From Ureibacillus manganicus DSM 26584 (lineage in GTDB: Bacteria; Bacillota; Bacilli; Bacillales_A; Planococcaceae), in NCBI RefSeq assembly GCF_000772945.1, contig NZ_JPVN01000012.1, forward strand, positions 1-64,000: DNA of 64,000 bases. Reading direction: 5' to 3'. The notes below the pieces were generated by a model. It was given only the letters and a program-made list of their open reading frames with translations. It ran no database searches and had not been told where the DNA came from. This document shows positions 8,874 to 18,170 of the stretch, piece after piece. The position numbers and the translations under genes are program-made. Positions within the stretch are counted from its first letter, which is position 1. Every line of letters starts with the position of its first letter.

Positions 8874-10625
8874 ATGAATATCGTCTTAACCACACTTAAT
8901 GCAAAATATATCCATACGAATATTGCGATTCGTTATTTGAAAGCGGCCGCGCTGCCTGAGTTTAATCCAACAATTGTTGAATATACGATTAAAGATCCGA
9001 CGTTTAATATAGTTACGGATCTTTACCAATACAAACCAGATGTTGTCGGCTTTAGTTGTTATATTTGGAATATCGAAGAAACGATTCGTGTTATAAAAAT
9101 GCTCAAAACAGTCTCCCCTGAAACTAAAATTGTATTAGGTGGGCCAGAAGTGTCATACGATACGAACTATTGGGTTCGGCACCTACAAAATGAAGTAGAT
9201 TTCATCATTATGGGAGAAGGCGAATTTTCTTTTAAAGCACTTTTGAGACATTTAAATGAAGAAATCCCTCTAGAAGATGTTCCAGGTGTTTGTTATTTAC
9301 AAGATGGAAAATTCAAAATCCATCCGCAACCGACTAAGGTTGACTTACGCGAGTTGCCAAGTCCATATCGTTTTGAAGAAGATCGTCCTCATTTAGGCAA
9401 ACGTATTCAATATATCGAAACTAGCCGTGGCTGTCCGTTTAGTTGCCAATTCTGTCTTTCTTCCATTGAAGTTGGAGTACGCTACTTTAACAGAGAGAAA
9501 ATTAAAGAAGACATCCGCTACCTTATGGCAAATGGTGCTAAGACGATTAAATTCGTTGACCGTACCTTTAATATTAGCCGTAGTTATGCAATGGAAATGT
9601 TCCAATTTTTAATTGATGAACATGTACCAGGTGTTGTTTTCCAATTTGAAATTACTGCGGATATAATGCGTCCAGAAGTTATTCAATTTTTAAATGACAA
9701 CGCCCCTAAAGGACTATTCCGTTTTGAAATTGGTGTACAATCCACGAATGATGAAACAAATGAACTTGTAAAACGCCGTCAGAATTTCGAGAAACTAAAG
9801 CGTACTGTGACAATGGTAAAAGACGGTGGGAAAATCGATCAACACCTTGATTTGATTGCAGGTTTACCTGAAGAAGATTATGATAGTTTCCGTAAAACCT
9901 TTAATGATGTGTTTGCAATGCGTCCAGAGGAATTGCAGCTTGGTTTCTTAAAATTATTGCGTGGTACAGGACTTCGAGTAGAAGCCGAAAAATTTGGCTA
10001 CACATACGTAGATATTGCACCATATGAAATTTTCTCAAACAATGTATTAACATTTGATGAAATAATCCGTATTAAACAAGCAGAAGATGTACTGGAAAAA
10101 TATTGGAATGACCACCGAATGGATCAAACAATCGAATACCTTGTAACAGAAGGTTTTGAAACACCATTTGACTTCTTCCAAAACTTCGGTACATTCTGGG
10201 AAGATAAAGGCTGGTCGAGAATTGGGCACCAATTAGAAGATTTATTCACTCGATTAGAAGAATTCCTAATAACTCAAAACCATGTGAATTTACCTGTCGT
10301 TCGAAGTTTAATGAAGCTAGATTATTTGTCAAAACAACAATTCCAACCGCGCAAATTATGGTGGGAGGAACGCATTCAACAAGATGAGCATAAACGCATT
10401 TACAGCATATTAAAAGAATCTCCAGAGCTTGCAGGCAGTGAATTTGCAGAGATGGCGCTAACTGAAAAGGAATTCTTTAAGCACTCCCTTCTTACACCAT
10501 TTGGTATTGATTTTGAAGCTTGCCAAGATGGAAAGATTGTACCGCAGGATGGAATTTTACTTACGATTTTCCGTCAAGGACAAGCACCATATTTTGCAAC
10601 GTTAAATGATATGAAAATTAAATAA
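8874..10625 (+). CDS. B12-binding-domain radical SAM protein (DUF4080 type)
   Basis: A 583-residue radical SAM enzyme of unknown reaction. An N-terminal cobalamin-binding-type Rossmann domain (about 1-130, with VVGFSCYIWN and LGGPEVSYD) is followed by a radical SAM core. The CxxxCxxC cluster motif falls at C187, C191 and C194 (RGCPFSCQFC). A long C-terminal region (about 380-583) matches the general layout of the DUF4080 group. The N-terminal domain lacks the DxHxxG motif that gives base-off cobalamin binding, so B12 may be bound differently or not at all. A TATAAT lies at 8835-8840 and AAGGAG before the ATG, although the spacing is long. A terminator follows at once, so the gene is monocistronic. 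Confidence 0.82.
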   Translation: MNIVLTTLNAKYIHTNIAIRYLKAAALPEFNPTIVEYTIKDPTFNIVTDLYQYKPDVVGFSCYIWNIEETIRVIKMLKTVSPETKIVLGGPEVSYDTNYWVRHLQNEVDFIIMGEGEFSFKALLRHLNEEIPLEDVPGVCYLQDGKFKIHPQPTKVDLRELPSPYRFEEDRPHLGKRIQYIETSRGCPFSCQFCLSSIEVGVRYFNREKIKEDIRYLMANGAKTIKFVDRTFNISRSYAMEMFQFLIDEHVPGVVFQFEITADIMRPEVIQFLNDNAPKGLFRFEIGVQSTNDETNELVKRRQNFEKLKRTVTMVKDGGKIDQHLDLIAGLPEEDYDSFRKTFNDVFAMRPEELQLGFLKLLRGTGLRVEAEKFGYTYVDIAPYEIFSNNVLTFDEIIRIKQAEDVLEKYWNDHRMDQTIEYLVTEGFETPFDFFQNFGTFWEDKGWSRIGHQLEDLFTRLEEFLITQNHVNLPVVRSLMKLDYLSKQQFQPRKLWWEERIQQDEHKRIYSILKESPELAGSEFAEMALTEKEFFKHSLLTPFGIDFEACQDGKIVPQDGILLTIFRQGQAPYFATLNDMKIK

Positions 10626-10635
10626 TCGATTTTCT

Positions 10636-10668
10636 ACAAGGGACTTATTTTAAGTTCCTTGTTTTTTT
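10636..10668 (+). terminator. Rho-independent terminator
   Basis: An 11-bp stem with one G-U pair (ACAAGGGACTT/AAGTTCCTTGT) is followed by seven T, 11 bases after the radical SAM stop. Confidence 0.9.
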
Positions 10669-10834
10669 ATGTAGGTTATTTTGAATTCATTTGTGCAAAA
10701 TAATATCGAAGAATAGAAAAAGTCTGAAAAATTTTAAGGAACATCTTGAATTGTTTTCCCGTCATAGCTATTATGAATTCTATGAATTAAAAATTCAGCC
10801 TTATCTAAATATTATACATATGGAGGTTTTTTCC

Positions 10835-11338
10835 ATGAAGTTATCACCAAAAGAGATGGAAATTGTTGAGATTTTGGAAACTAATGCGCGGATCGCTACT
10901 GATGTTATAGCTAAAATGGTTGGTTTGAGTATAGAAGAAACAGAACAAGCCATCAAAAAATTAGAAGAAAATAAAGTTATTGTTAGATATATTTCCCTTG
11001 TCGATTGGACAAAGGTGGAAAATCACCCAGGTGTTCGCGCAATGATTGACGTAAAAGTAACGCCAAAACGCGGAGTTGGATTTAATGATATTGCTGAACG
11101 AATTTATCGTTTCGATGAAGTGAGCTCAGTCTATTTGATGTCTGGTACTTATGATTTGTCTATTATTGTTGAAGGAAAATCGTTAAACGAAGTCGCTAAC
11201 TTTGTATCACAAAAGCTTTCTACATTAGAATCTGTGATCTCGACTACAACTCACTTTATCTTGAAAAAATATAAACATGATGGGATCATTCTTGAAACCG
11301 AAACAATTAAAGACAAAAGAATAGTGGTGTCTCCATAA
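10835..11338 (+). CDS. alaR: Lrp/AsnC family regulator, AlaR-like
   Basis: A 167-residue AsnC-type regulator with an N-terminal winged helix (about 1-60, including IATDVIAKMVGLSIEETEQA) and a C-terminal RAM ligand-binding domain (about 75-150, with GTYDLSIIVEG). The start at 10835 has ATGGAGG eight bases upstream; the long frame beginning at 10691 has none. Its stop overlaps the ATG of the aminotransferase (TAATG). The gene pair matches B. subtilis yugG-yugH, reported as alaR-alaT, in which the regulator activates its neighbour for alanine synthesis. The name rests on this pairing and is inference. Confidence 0.78.
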   Translation: MKLSPKEMEIVEILETNARIATDVIAKMVGLSIEETEQAIKKLEENKVIVRYISLVDWTKVENHPGVRAMIDVKVTPKRGVGFNDIAERIYRFDEVSSVYLMSGTYDLSIIVEGKSLNEVANFVSQKLSTLESVISTTTHFILKKYKHDGIILETETIKDKRIVVSP

Positions 11339-12510
11339 TGAAATCTACACGAACAACTTATATATCTAAAATGGCAACAGATTTAAAACCATCTGGTATT
11401 CGACGCTTTTTCGACTTAGCTGCTGGAATGGAAGGTGTGATCTCTCTTGGTGTGGGTGAGCCTGACTTCGTAACACCTTGGCATATCCGCGAAGCAGCGA
11501 TTAATTCCCTCGAGCGCGGGTTTACTTCCTATACACCGAATGCTGGAATACTTGAATTACGTGAAGAAATAGCATTTTATATGAAAAACCAATTTCACGT
11601 GGAATACGCTCCAAAGGATGAAATTATTGTTACTGTAGGGGCAAGTTCTGCAATTGATCTTGCGATGAGAACAATTTTAGACCCCGGGGAAGAAGTTATT
11701 GTCGTGGAACCGTGCTTCGTATCTTACGTGCCAATGGTTGAATTAGCCGGTGGAGTTGCCGTTCGTGTACAAGCTACAAAGGAAAATGATTTTAAAATTT
11801 TGCCTGAACAATTAGAATCTGCAATTACATCTAAAACAAAAGCTATCATGCTTTGCTCACCAAACAATCCTACTGGTACCTTGTTAAATCAAGCGGAATT
11901 AAAAGCAATTGCTGATTTAGCCATTGAGCATGATTTACTGATTATTGCTGATGAGATTTACGCAGAACTTTCTTATGATGACGAAGAATATACGAGTATG
12001 GCTGCTATTGACGGGATGAGAGATAGAACGATTTTAGTCTCTGGGTTCTCAAAAAGCTTCGCGATGACAGGTTGGCGACTTGGCTTTGTTTGTGCTCCTA
12101 TTGAGATCTCAAGCGCGATGTTAAAGGTACATCAATATGCATTATTGTGCGCATCGACTATGTCACAGTACGCTGCTATTGAAGCTTTGAGAAATGGACG
12201 ACCTGATGTTGAAGAAATGGTAAAAAGTTATCGTCGTCGCCGAAATTTTATCGTTCAATCATTTAATGAGATCGGTCTGACATGCCATGAACCAGGTGGT
12301 GCTTTCTATGCATTCCCTTCTATTGAGTCAACGGGCTTAAGTTCACAAGAGTTTGCTGAACGATTACTTATGAAAGAAGGCGTAGCAGTCGTTCCTGGAG
12401 ATGTATTCGGAGCTAGCGGCGAAGGTCATATTCGTTGTTCCTATGCAACTTCTCTGGAAGAATTGCAAGAAGCTGTGAAAAGAATTAAGCGATTTATTGA
12501 TTCGTTGTAG
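11338..12510 (+). CDS. alaT: class I PLP aminotransferase, AlaT-like
   Basis: A 390-residue fold-type I aminotransferase. The PLP lysine lies in SGFSKSFAMTGWRLG; other hallmarks are the N-terminal GEPDFVTP, the SPNNPTGT loop, the DEIYAEL aspartate region and the substrate-carboxylate arginine in HIRCSYA. It resembles YugH/AlaT, which exchanges amino groups between glutamate and pyruvate, though PatA-type enzymes look similar. It is translated from the base overlapping the regulator stop, so expression is coupled, and ends at a strong terminator. Confidence 0.82.
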   Translation: MKSTRTTYISKMATDLKPSGIRRFFDLAAGMEGVISLGVGEPDFVTPWHIREAAINSLERGFTSYTPNAGILELREEIAFYMKNQFHVEYAPKDEIIVTVGASSAIDLAMRTILDPGEEVIVVEPCFVSYVPMVELAGGVAVRVQATKENDFKILPEQLESAITSKTKAIMLCSPNNPTGTLLNQAELKAIADLAIEHDLLIIADEIYAELSYDDEEYTSMAAIDGMRDRTILVSGFSKSFAMTGWRLGFVCAPIEISSAMLKVHQYALLCASTMSQYAAIEALRNGRPDVEEMVKSYRRRRNFIVQSFNEIGLTCHEPGGAFYAFPSIESTGLSSQEFAERLLMKEGVAVVPGDVFGASGEGHIRCSYATSLEELQEAVKRIKRFIDSL

Positions 12511-12526
12511 TAAATTTTATGATTCT

Positions 12527-12574
12527 AGGCTGTCCGAAAGTGTGTTTTCTTTCGCTTTTGTGACAGCCTTTTTA
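12527..12574 (+). terminator. Rho-independent terminator
   Basis: A long stem AGGCTGTC/GACAGCCT (12527-12534 with 12562-12569) has a second inner pairing CGAAAG/CTTTCG and is followed by TTTTT. Confidence 0.88.
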
Positions 12575-12881
12575 TGTGTCTTGACACTTAAGGGAGGAAT
12601 CAATAGAAATCTTAGAATCTCATTTAAGTTGTCCAAATAACACGTCTATCTAGACAGAAATCACAGTTCCCGCTTAAAGATTCCAAAATAAAGAGCAATC
12701 TATACAAAGATCCCTTCATCATTAGGTACTTTTACTAATGATAGTACGCTTTAGTCAACAAATCCCATTTACAAAGACAAGTTCTCGCCATATTCTAATC
12801 CGCTTACTCAATCCCACCTCCCCCTTCTCTCACAATCCCCTGCCCACAACATACTATAGTAAAAAGAATGGAGGTGTTAAG
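12575..12881. other. intergenic leader before the transporter-hydrolase pair
   Basis: About 300 bases without a convincing gene. The frame upstream of 12882 is open but has no ribosome binding site at its earlier starts. A promoter for the pair should lie here; I could not pick a good -35/-10 pair. Confidence 0.5.
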
Positions 12882-13949
12882 ATGAATCACTCACGCAAAA
12901 GTTGGGCACCAATTGAAGTCGTAGGGATGATTATTGTTGTCATCGCTTTAATTGCATTATTATTTGCTCCAGGTTCACTTTCTCAATTATTTGATTTGAC
13001 CATCAATGAAGTCTATACCGTAGTAGTCACAATCTTCTTAACAGGTACGGTCGGAATTGCAATCATCGTCAGTGTGATCTTAGGCAGAATTTTAGAAAGA
13101 CTTGGTTTTACAGACGGATTAATTCGTTTGTTTGTCCCTATCATGAAATGGATGCGCATTAATCCAACGGTTATTATTCCTAGTATTTATAATATTTTAG
13201 GGGACATCAATGCAGCTGGTAAAATTGCAGCACCAGTTTTAGTAAAAGCGAATGCGACAAAAGCTGAGCAACAAATTGCCGTTGCAACGATGATTCAATC
13301 CCCACAATCCTTTGCAACTTTTGTATTAGGGTTGTTAGCTCTTTCTGCTGCTGGTATTAGTTTGTTTCCAATTATTATTCTTTCAATATTTGTTCCCCTC
13401 ATCGTTGTTCCTTTTATACTTTCAAGAACAATTTATCGCGATACAAGAAAAGTAGATTTACATGAACTTCCCCGCTTTACACCAAAAACAAAACCGCTTG
13501 AAACATTGTTCCAATCAGCAAAAGAAGGTACTGAACTACTTTTACTAGTCATTATTCCTGCTGTAGCTGCCGTGTTCTTCATCATTGGCGTATTGAAATT
13601 CATAGGTGTTTGGGAATTTATTCACTCTATATTATCTGTTACGTTAACCTATTTAAGTATTGAACCGACATCTGGTATTATCTCAATTCTTGCAGCACCT
13701 ACTCTTGCAGTTGCACAACTCGCAGATATTGCTAGTTCAATTCCACCTGGACTCGTTGTTGGCTCTTTTGTAATTGCAAACTCAGGTTTACCACTTTCCG
13801 TAATTTTTGGTCAAATGCCTGCAACATGGAAAGAATGTTCAAGTTTAAAAGAAAAAGATGTCATTGAAGCTGCCCTAGTCGGCCTTGTCCTTCGTTTTGC
13901 TACAGCATGGTTCCTTGGTTTTGTCATCACTCCATTTTTGGTGGTGTAA
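12882..13949 (+). CDS. polytopic membrane protein with nucleoside-recognition (GATE)-like domains
   Basis: A 355-residue inner-membrane protein with about nine hydrophobic segments in two halves, each with a GATE-like stretch (for example SIYNILGDINAAGKIAAPVLVKA and later PPGLVVGSFVIANSGLPLS). This is the layout of nucleoside-recognition-domain proteins and related transporters. The ATG at 12882 follows ATGGAGGTG. It ends three bases before the amidohydrolase, so a shared small substrate imported and then hydrolysed is a reasonable idea, but the substrate is unknown. Confidence 0.68.
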   Translation: MNHSRKSWAPIEVVGMIIVVIALIALLFAPGSLSQLFDLTINEVYTVVVTIFLTGTVGIAIIVSVILGRILERLGFTDGLIRLFVPIMKWMRINPTVIIPSIYNILGDINAAGKIAAPVLVKANATKAEQQIAVATMIQSPQSFATFVLGLLALSAAGISLFPIIILSIFVPLIVVPFILSRTIYRDTRKVDLHELPRFTPKTKPLETLFQSAKEGTELLLLVIIPAVAAVFFIIGVLKFIGVWEFIHSILSVTLTYLSIEPTSGIISILAAPTLAVAQLADIASSIPPGLVVGSFVIANSGLPLSVIFGQMPATWKECSSLKEKDVIEAALVGLVLRFATAWFLGFVITPFLVV

Positions 13950-13952
13950 GCG

Positions 13953-15173
13953 TTGTCAAAATATATTATAAAAGCACATAAATTTGTAACGGTTTCAGAG
14001 CTTGGCACAATTTATAACGGAGCAATGGTCATAGAACATGGTAAAATAATTGCTCTTGGGTCATGGCAAGATATCAAACAAAGAAATAATGAACAGTTAC
14101 CTATCACTGATTTTGGAAATCTAACTGTTGCTCCAGGCCTAATAGATTGTCACACACATTTACTAGAGTTTGCTCCAACATCTTTATACCCTGTTACAAA
14201 AGATACACAAACCCTTGCAGCAAAAGCAATTTTATTGAAAACTTTGGCTTCTGGTATTACCGCTCTCGGTGAACAAATTTGCGGAAGTCCTATGTTATAT
14301 AAAGAAATTAATGATTTAAAAAGATCCATGAAAGATTTTCCGATAGATATCTCTTATGCTACAACAAGCATTTCCATTGGATTAGAACCAATCCAACACT
14401 TTACTTCTGTCACTGGTTCAATTGCAGTTGATCGGGATGTTTTAGTTCAACATAACATTATTATGTCAATTGCACAAAATAGCGAGTTCCCCGGAGAAAA
14501 CATATTCATCAACGCAACACCTGCTAACTTTACAAAAGACCTTATCCCAAATGCTGGAGTAATTATTTATTCGCAAGAAGAACTGAACACCATTGTCTCT
14601 ATCTTTCATTCAATAAATCGAAAAATCGGAACCCATGTTGCAGGTGAAGTAGGAATCGATATGGCTCTTAACGCAAAATTTGACGTGCTACATCACGCCC
14701 ATGGAATTTCTGACGAGCAAATCAATCGAGTTGCACATCAAAAGGTCAAGATTGTTGCCACCCCACTCGGAGGTACTCACCTTCCACCAAACACTGTTGA
14801 AGAAGTAATGAAAATGGTTAATGCTAATATCACAGTTGCAATTTCAAGTGATGGATACTTACCACCACACGAAAATACCGTTACATTTCCAAAAATTATG
14901 CAAGGCTTAATTGGCCCAGATTCTCTCATGGCGATTGCGAATCCTTTTATGAAAAAATTACACGAGGCAGGTTTTGGTGAAAACGATATACTTTCCCTAA
15001 TCACATTAAACCCCGCAAAAATACTCGAAAAAGATCACCAATTCGGAAGTTTAGAAGTTGGAAAAGATGCGAATTTTCTTGTTGCAGATGGAATACCGGG
15101 GTTAGATATTGTAGATGTCGAACAAATAAAAGCAGTCTATTTCTGCGGAGAAAAGATGATTCAACGTAATTAA
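13953..15173 (+). CDS. amidohydrolase family metal-dependent hydrolase
   Basis: A 406-residue amidohydrolase of the imidazolonepropionase/cytosine-deaminase-like superfamily. It has a split beta-sandwich (N-terminus and the end, ANFLVADGIPG), the metal-binding HxH in LIDCHTHLLEF, a histidine in IGTHVAGE, another in LHHAHG and an aspartate in AISSDGYLPP. A TTG start at 13953 is used, three bases after the preceding stop; no ATG is near. It is cytoplasmic. Its partner is the GATE-like membrane protein just upstream, and a terminator follows. The substrate cannot be named. Confidence 0.8.
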   Translation: MSKYIIKAHKFVTVSELGTIYNGAMVIEHGKIIALGSWQDIKQRNNEQLPITDFGNLTVAPGLIDCHTHLLEFAPTSLYPVTKDTQTLAAKAILLKTLASGITALGEQICGSPMLYKEINDLKRSMKDFPIDISYATTSISIGLEPIQHFTSVTGSIAVDRDVLVQHNIIMSIAQNSEFPGENIFINATPANFTKDLIPNAGVIIYSQEELNTIVSIFHSINRKIGTHVAGEVGIDMALNAKFDVLHHAHGISDEQINRVAHQKVKIVATPLGGTHLPPNTVEEVMKMVNANITVAISSDGYLPPHENTVTFPKIMQGLIGPDSLMAIANPFMKKLHEAGFGENDILSLITLNPAKILEKDHQFGSLEVGKDANFLVADGIPGLDIVDVEQIKAVYFCGEKMIQRN

Positions 15174-15180
15174 TAAAATT

Positions 15181-15218
15181 ACCCGTTTCTGTAAAGTGAA
15201 TACAGGAACGGGTTTTTA
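15181..15218 (+). terminator. terminator between convergent genes
   Basis: A 13-bp stem with one G-U pair (ACCCGTTTCTGTA/TACAGGAACGGGT) is followed by TTTTT on the plus strand. The reverse reading has a weaker run and may also serve the channel gene. Confidence 0.88.
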
Positions 15219-15221
15219 ACT

Positions 15222-16484
15222 TTACTTCAATGTATTACTATTTCCACCACTTAACAAACCCGATTTCAAATCATTCCCACTTGGATTTTGGAAAATGCGT
15301 AACCCAAACTCTGGAGCTACCGCAAATAGATGATCAAATATATCGGATTGAATTGTTTCATACTGAGCCCATACCGTTGTATTTGCAAATGCATAAATCT
15401 CTAATGGTAAACCATTTTCAGTTGGCTCCAATTGTCTTACCATCAATGTAGATTCTTTATTGATTCCCGGGTGGTTTTGTAGGTAATTTCCAATATAAGC
15501 ACGAAATACTCCAATATTCGTCAATGCTCTACCATTCACAATATTACTCCGGTCAAATTTATTTTTCGAATTGAAATTTTCAATTTCTTTTTCCCGTTCA
15601 ACGATGTATTCCTTCAAATAGTGAATACTTTTACATTTTTCAATCATCTCATCGGAGCAAAAAGAAATACTAGTCGTGTCAATTAAGAGAGACCTTTTTA
15701 AACGTCGTCCCCCTGAAGCCTGCATCCCACGCCAATTAATAAAAGAATCAGAAATAAGCGCATAACTTGGAATCATTGTAATCGTGCGGTCAAAGTTTTG
15801 GACTTTTACTGTATTTAAAGAAATATCTATGACATCCCCATTAGCACCAAATTTAGGCATTTCAATCCAATCACCTACACGAACCATATCATTACTACTC
15901 AATTGAACGCCTGCAACAAATCCTAAAATGGAATCTCTAAAAATTAACATTAAAACGGCAGATAATGCCCCAATCCCGCTCAAAATAATTACTGGACTTT
16001 CACCTAGTAGATTCGCAATAATTATGATCGATCCAATAATGAAAAGAACAATTTTAGCTACTTGAATATACCCTTTAATCGGTCTCACTTTTGAAATTTC
16101 AAAATTTAAGTAAATATCATTAAGGGCATCAAGCAAACTATTAATCACGCTAATTGCTACAATAATAATATACAATACAGCAAACTTTTCAATTATTTCA
16201 GTATATGCAGGAAAAGACCTCGCAAAATAATAAATAATAACAGCAGGAACTACGTGTGATAGTTTATGAAATACTTTTTTTTCTAATAGAATATTATCCC
16301 ATTTATATTTGTTATTATTTACGATATGTGTGATGAACCTGATTACCACTTTCTTAGTTATGAAATTTGCGATAATACATAAGAGTATGATCGATAAAAT
16401 CATAATACCTATAGCTAAATAGTCAGCCCAAAAGTCGTTAATTCCAATCCCAGTTTCAAGGAGGTAATCATGAATGTATTCCAC
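15222..16484 (-). CDS. MscS-type mechanosensitive channel (YbdG/MscM-like)
   Basis: A 420-residue small-conductance mechanosensitive channel. About five N-terminal membrane spans end in a pore-lining helix region (ILSGIGALSAVLMLIFRDSILGF), followed by the beta domain with VGDWIEMPKFGANGDVIDISL and NFDRTITMIPSYAL. The MQASGGRRLKRSL segment and the overall length (E. coli YbdG is about 415 residues) point to the YbdG branch, which has extra membrane helices and a modest osmotic-shock role. A GTG start at 16484 follows ATGGAGG by seven to eight bases. Confidence 0.86.
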   Translation of the reverse strand: MEYIHDYLLETGIGINDFWADYLAIGIMILSIILLCIIANFITKKVVIRFITHIVNNNKYKWDNILLEKKVFHKLSHVVPAVIIYYFARSFPAYTEIIEKFAVLYIIIVAISVINSLLDALNDIYLNFEISKVRPIKGYIQVAKIVLFIIGSIIIIANLLGESPVIILSGIGALSAVLMLIFRDSILGFVAGVQLSSNDMVRVGDWIEMPKFGANGDVIDISLNTVKVQNFDRTITMIPSYALISDSFINWRGMQASGGRRLKRSLLIDTTSISFCSDEMIEKCKSIHYLKEYIVEREKEIENFNSKNKFDRSNIVNGRALTNIGVFRAYIGNYLQNHPGINKESTLMVRQLEPTENGLPLEIYAFANTTVWAQYETIQSDIFDHLFAVAPEFGLRIFQNPSGNDLKSGLLSGGNSNTLK

Positions 16485-16861
16485 TAAAATTCCTCCATTC
16501 TATGTATTATTTTCATTGCAGTATATTCTTAAAACAAAATCTATTATACTGACTTTCTTAAAATAAACAAAATAAAAAAACCATTTCCTATGTTACGTGT
16601 TACCAGCACCTAACGGAAACGGTCTTCTATTTCGAATCACTTGTATTCTGACTTTATTATATAATAGCTGTTTTTCTGAAACAACCGGTAAATTATAGAA
16701 AGCTAATTATCATCAAACAATGCGATTTTGTTTAACATTCAGCTTCCATCCGCCACCAAAAGTCACAATTGTACCATTCACACAACTTGCTTTCATCCGC
16801 TACTAATAATAGCGCCTCAACAACAATTTTTTATTGGCTAAAGAATTAACACTATATTCTT
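16485..16861. other. intergenic region without a recognisable gene
   Basis: About 375 AT-rich bases. They contain the leader of the channel gene on the right-to-left strand and the 3' side of the kinase-like gene. An imperfect repeat (ACCATTTCC with GGAAACGGT, around 16580-16625) is not convincing as a structure. I see no ORF with a ribosome binding site. Confidence 0.5.
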
Positions 16862-17731
16862 TTATATAGTAGAAAGTCTTTTCCAAGCAAAATACAAATC
16901 CTCAACAGTAGGATATCTCTCATTGCGATCTTTACTCACTACTTTCATTGCCACTTTGTGCAGACCATCCCCTGCTTCCCACTTTGTAATCGAACGATCA
17001 AGTTCCCCACCCAATAGTCCAAAGGCGATTGCTCCTATATTAAACACATTCGTTCTTTCATCAATATTAGCTCCTAATTCAAACTCCTCTGGGGACATAA
17101 ATCTCTGAGAGCCCCACATTCTGCCCATTGTATTTACTAAGGGTTTCTTCCTATATAAATCTATATCGCAGATTTTTGTTTTACTGTTTTTAAAATCGTA
17201 AAGGATGCTTCCATCATAAAAATCGACAGCTACATACCCTTTCTGCTCTACATGAACATGGAATTCTAATAGACTCTGAAATGATCTTAACCGATCGGTT
17301 ATGGGCAACTGTCTAAAGCGAAAATAGGGCGAATCTGGATGAGTATATTTATGTGGAGGAGGAAATGTCCAATGGGGATGAAGATTTTCCCCTTCAAACC
17401 ATTCGAAAACTAACGCAAATCCCTCTCCAATTTCAAGAGAATCCAAAAGATTCACTAGATATGGATGTTGTAAATCATGATATACGTTAACTGAATCTTT
17501 TAATGTTTCAATCGCCTCGCTTGGTTCACCGGAAAAATTTATAGTCTTTGCACCAGCATACTTTACAAACTTTTTAACACCATCTTTTTCAACCCCAAAA
17601 CTGATATTCCCAGAATCCTGCTCTGAAAATACCATAAATACACTCCCAAACTCTTGGAACCATTCAAAGTTATGTTTTTCTTTTAACTGAAAGGACATAT
17701 TACCAACACTAACATCAATTAAATTATCCAT
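16862..17731 (-). CDS. divergent protein-kinase-like protein
   Basis: A 289-residue cytoplasmic protein with the overall order of a Hanks-type kinase but altered motifs. A lysine in KKFVKYAGA could be the ATP lysine. The catalytic loop HRDLKxxN reads AVDFYDGSIL, keeping the aspartate but not the lysine or asparagine. DFG reads DID, and the APE-type segment is MSPEEFELG. The hinge region contains VFEWFEGENL. It may bind nucleotide weakly or be an active atypical kinase. The ATG at 17731 follows GAGG by seven bases. There is no membrane segment. It is monocistronic, divergent from the qox operon across a 440-base gap. Confidence 0.7.
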   Translation of the reverse strand: MDNLIDVSVGNMSFQLKEKHNFEWFQEFGSVFMVFSEQDSGNISFGVEKDGVKKFVKYAGAKTINFSGEPSEAIETLKDSVNVYHDLQHPYLVNLLDSLEIGEGFALVFEWFEGENLHPHWTFPPPHKYTHPDSPYFRFRQLPITDRLRSFQSLLEFHVHVEQKGYVAVDFYDGSILYDFKNSKTKICDIDLYRKKPLVNTMGRMWGSQRFMSPEEFELGANIDERTNVFNIGAIAFGLLGGELDRSITKWEAGDGLHKVAMKVVSKDRNERYPTVEDLYFAWKRLSTI

Positions 17732-18030
17732 AGATAATCCTCGCACATTATTATAGTAGGAAAATTTTGTTCTATAAAAAAATAGGAATAGTATTATACA
17801 TTCTACAGCAATTAGCTCTTTTCCTTTTGCATTTCAATTTTCTTTATTTTAGACTTACGCCATCCACTCTTTTTTCCATTTAATTCATCAAGAAATTCCA
17901 TTAAAAAGCTCTTAAATACAGAATTGGAAGCCTTTTCAAAATTCTAAGCACCTAATTCTGAACGCAACAAAAATTGCAAGTAATCACCTCAAAAACTTTA
18001 AATAAATTATGTCTTTTTTTTAAACTATAA

Positions 18031-18063
18031 GTGACTAATTTATGAATTAAACACTATAGTCAC
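18031..18063. promoter_or_regulatory. inverted repeat upstream of qoxA
   Basis: GTGACTA (18031-18037) and TAGTCAC (18057-18063) are perfect inverted copies separated by 19 bases, in the 440-base gap between the kinase-like gene and qoxA. They lie about 35 bases upstream of a TACAAT (18097-18102) that could be a -10 element. A regulator site is possible; none is recognised. The rest of 17732-18170 shows no gene. Confidence 0.35.
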
Positions 18064-18170
18064 CGTGAAAACATTTTTTATCGGAAATTATTCTATTACA
18101 ATGAATCTAATGATTGTAAAAGGATCATTAAAATCAGTTTTGTTACGTATAAGGGGAAAGGAGTATCCTA

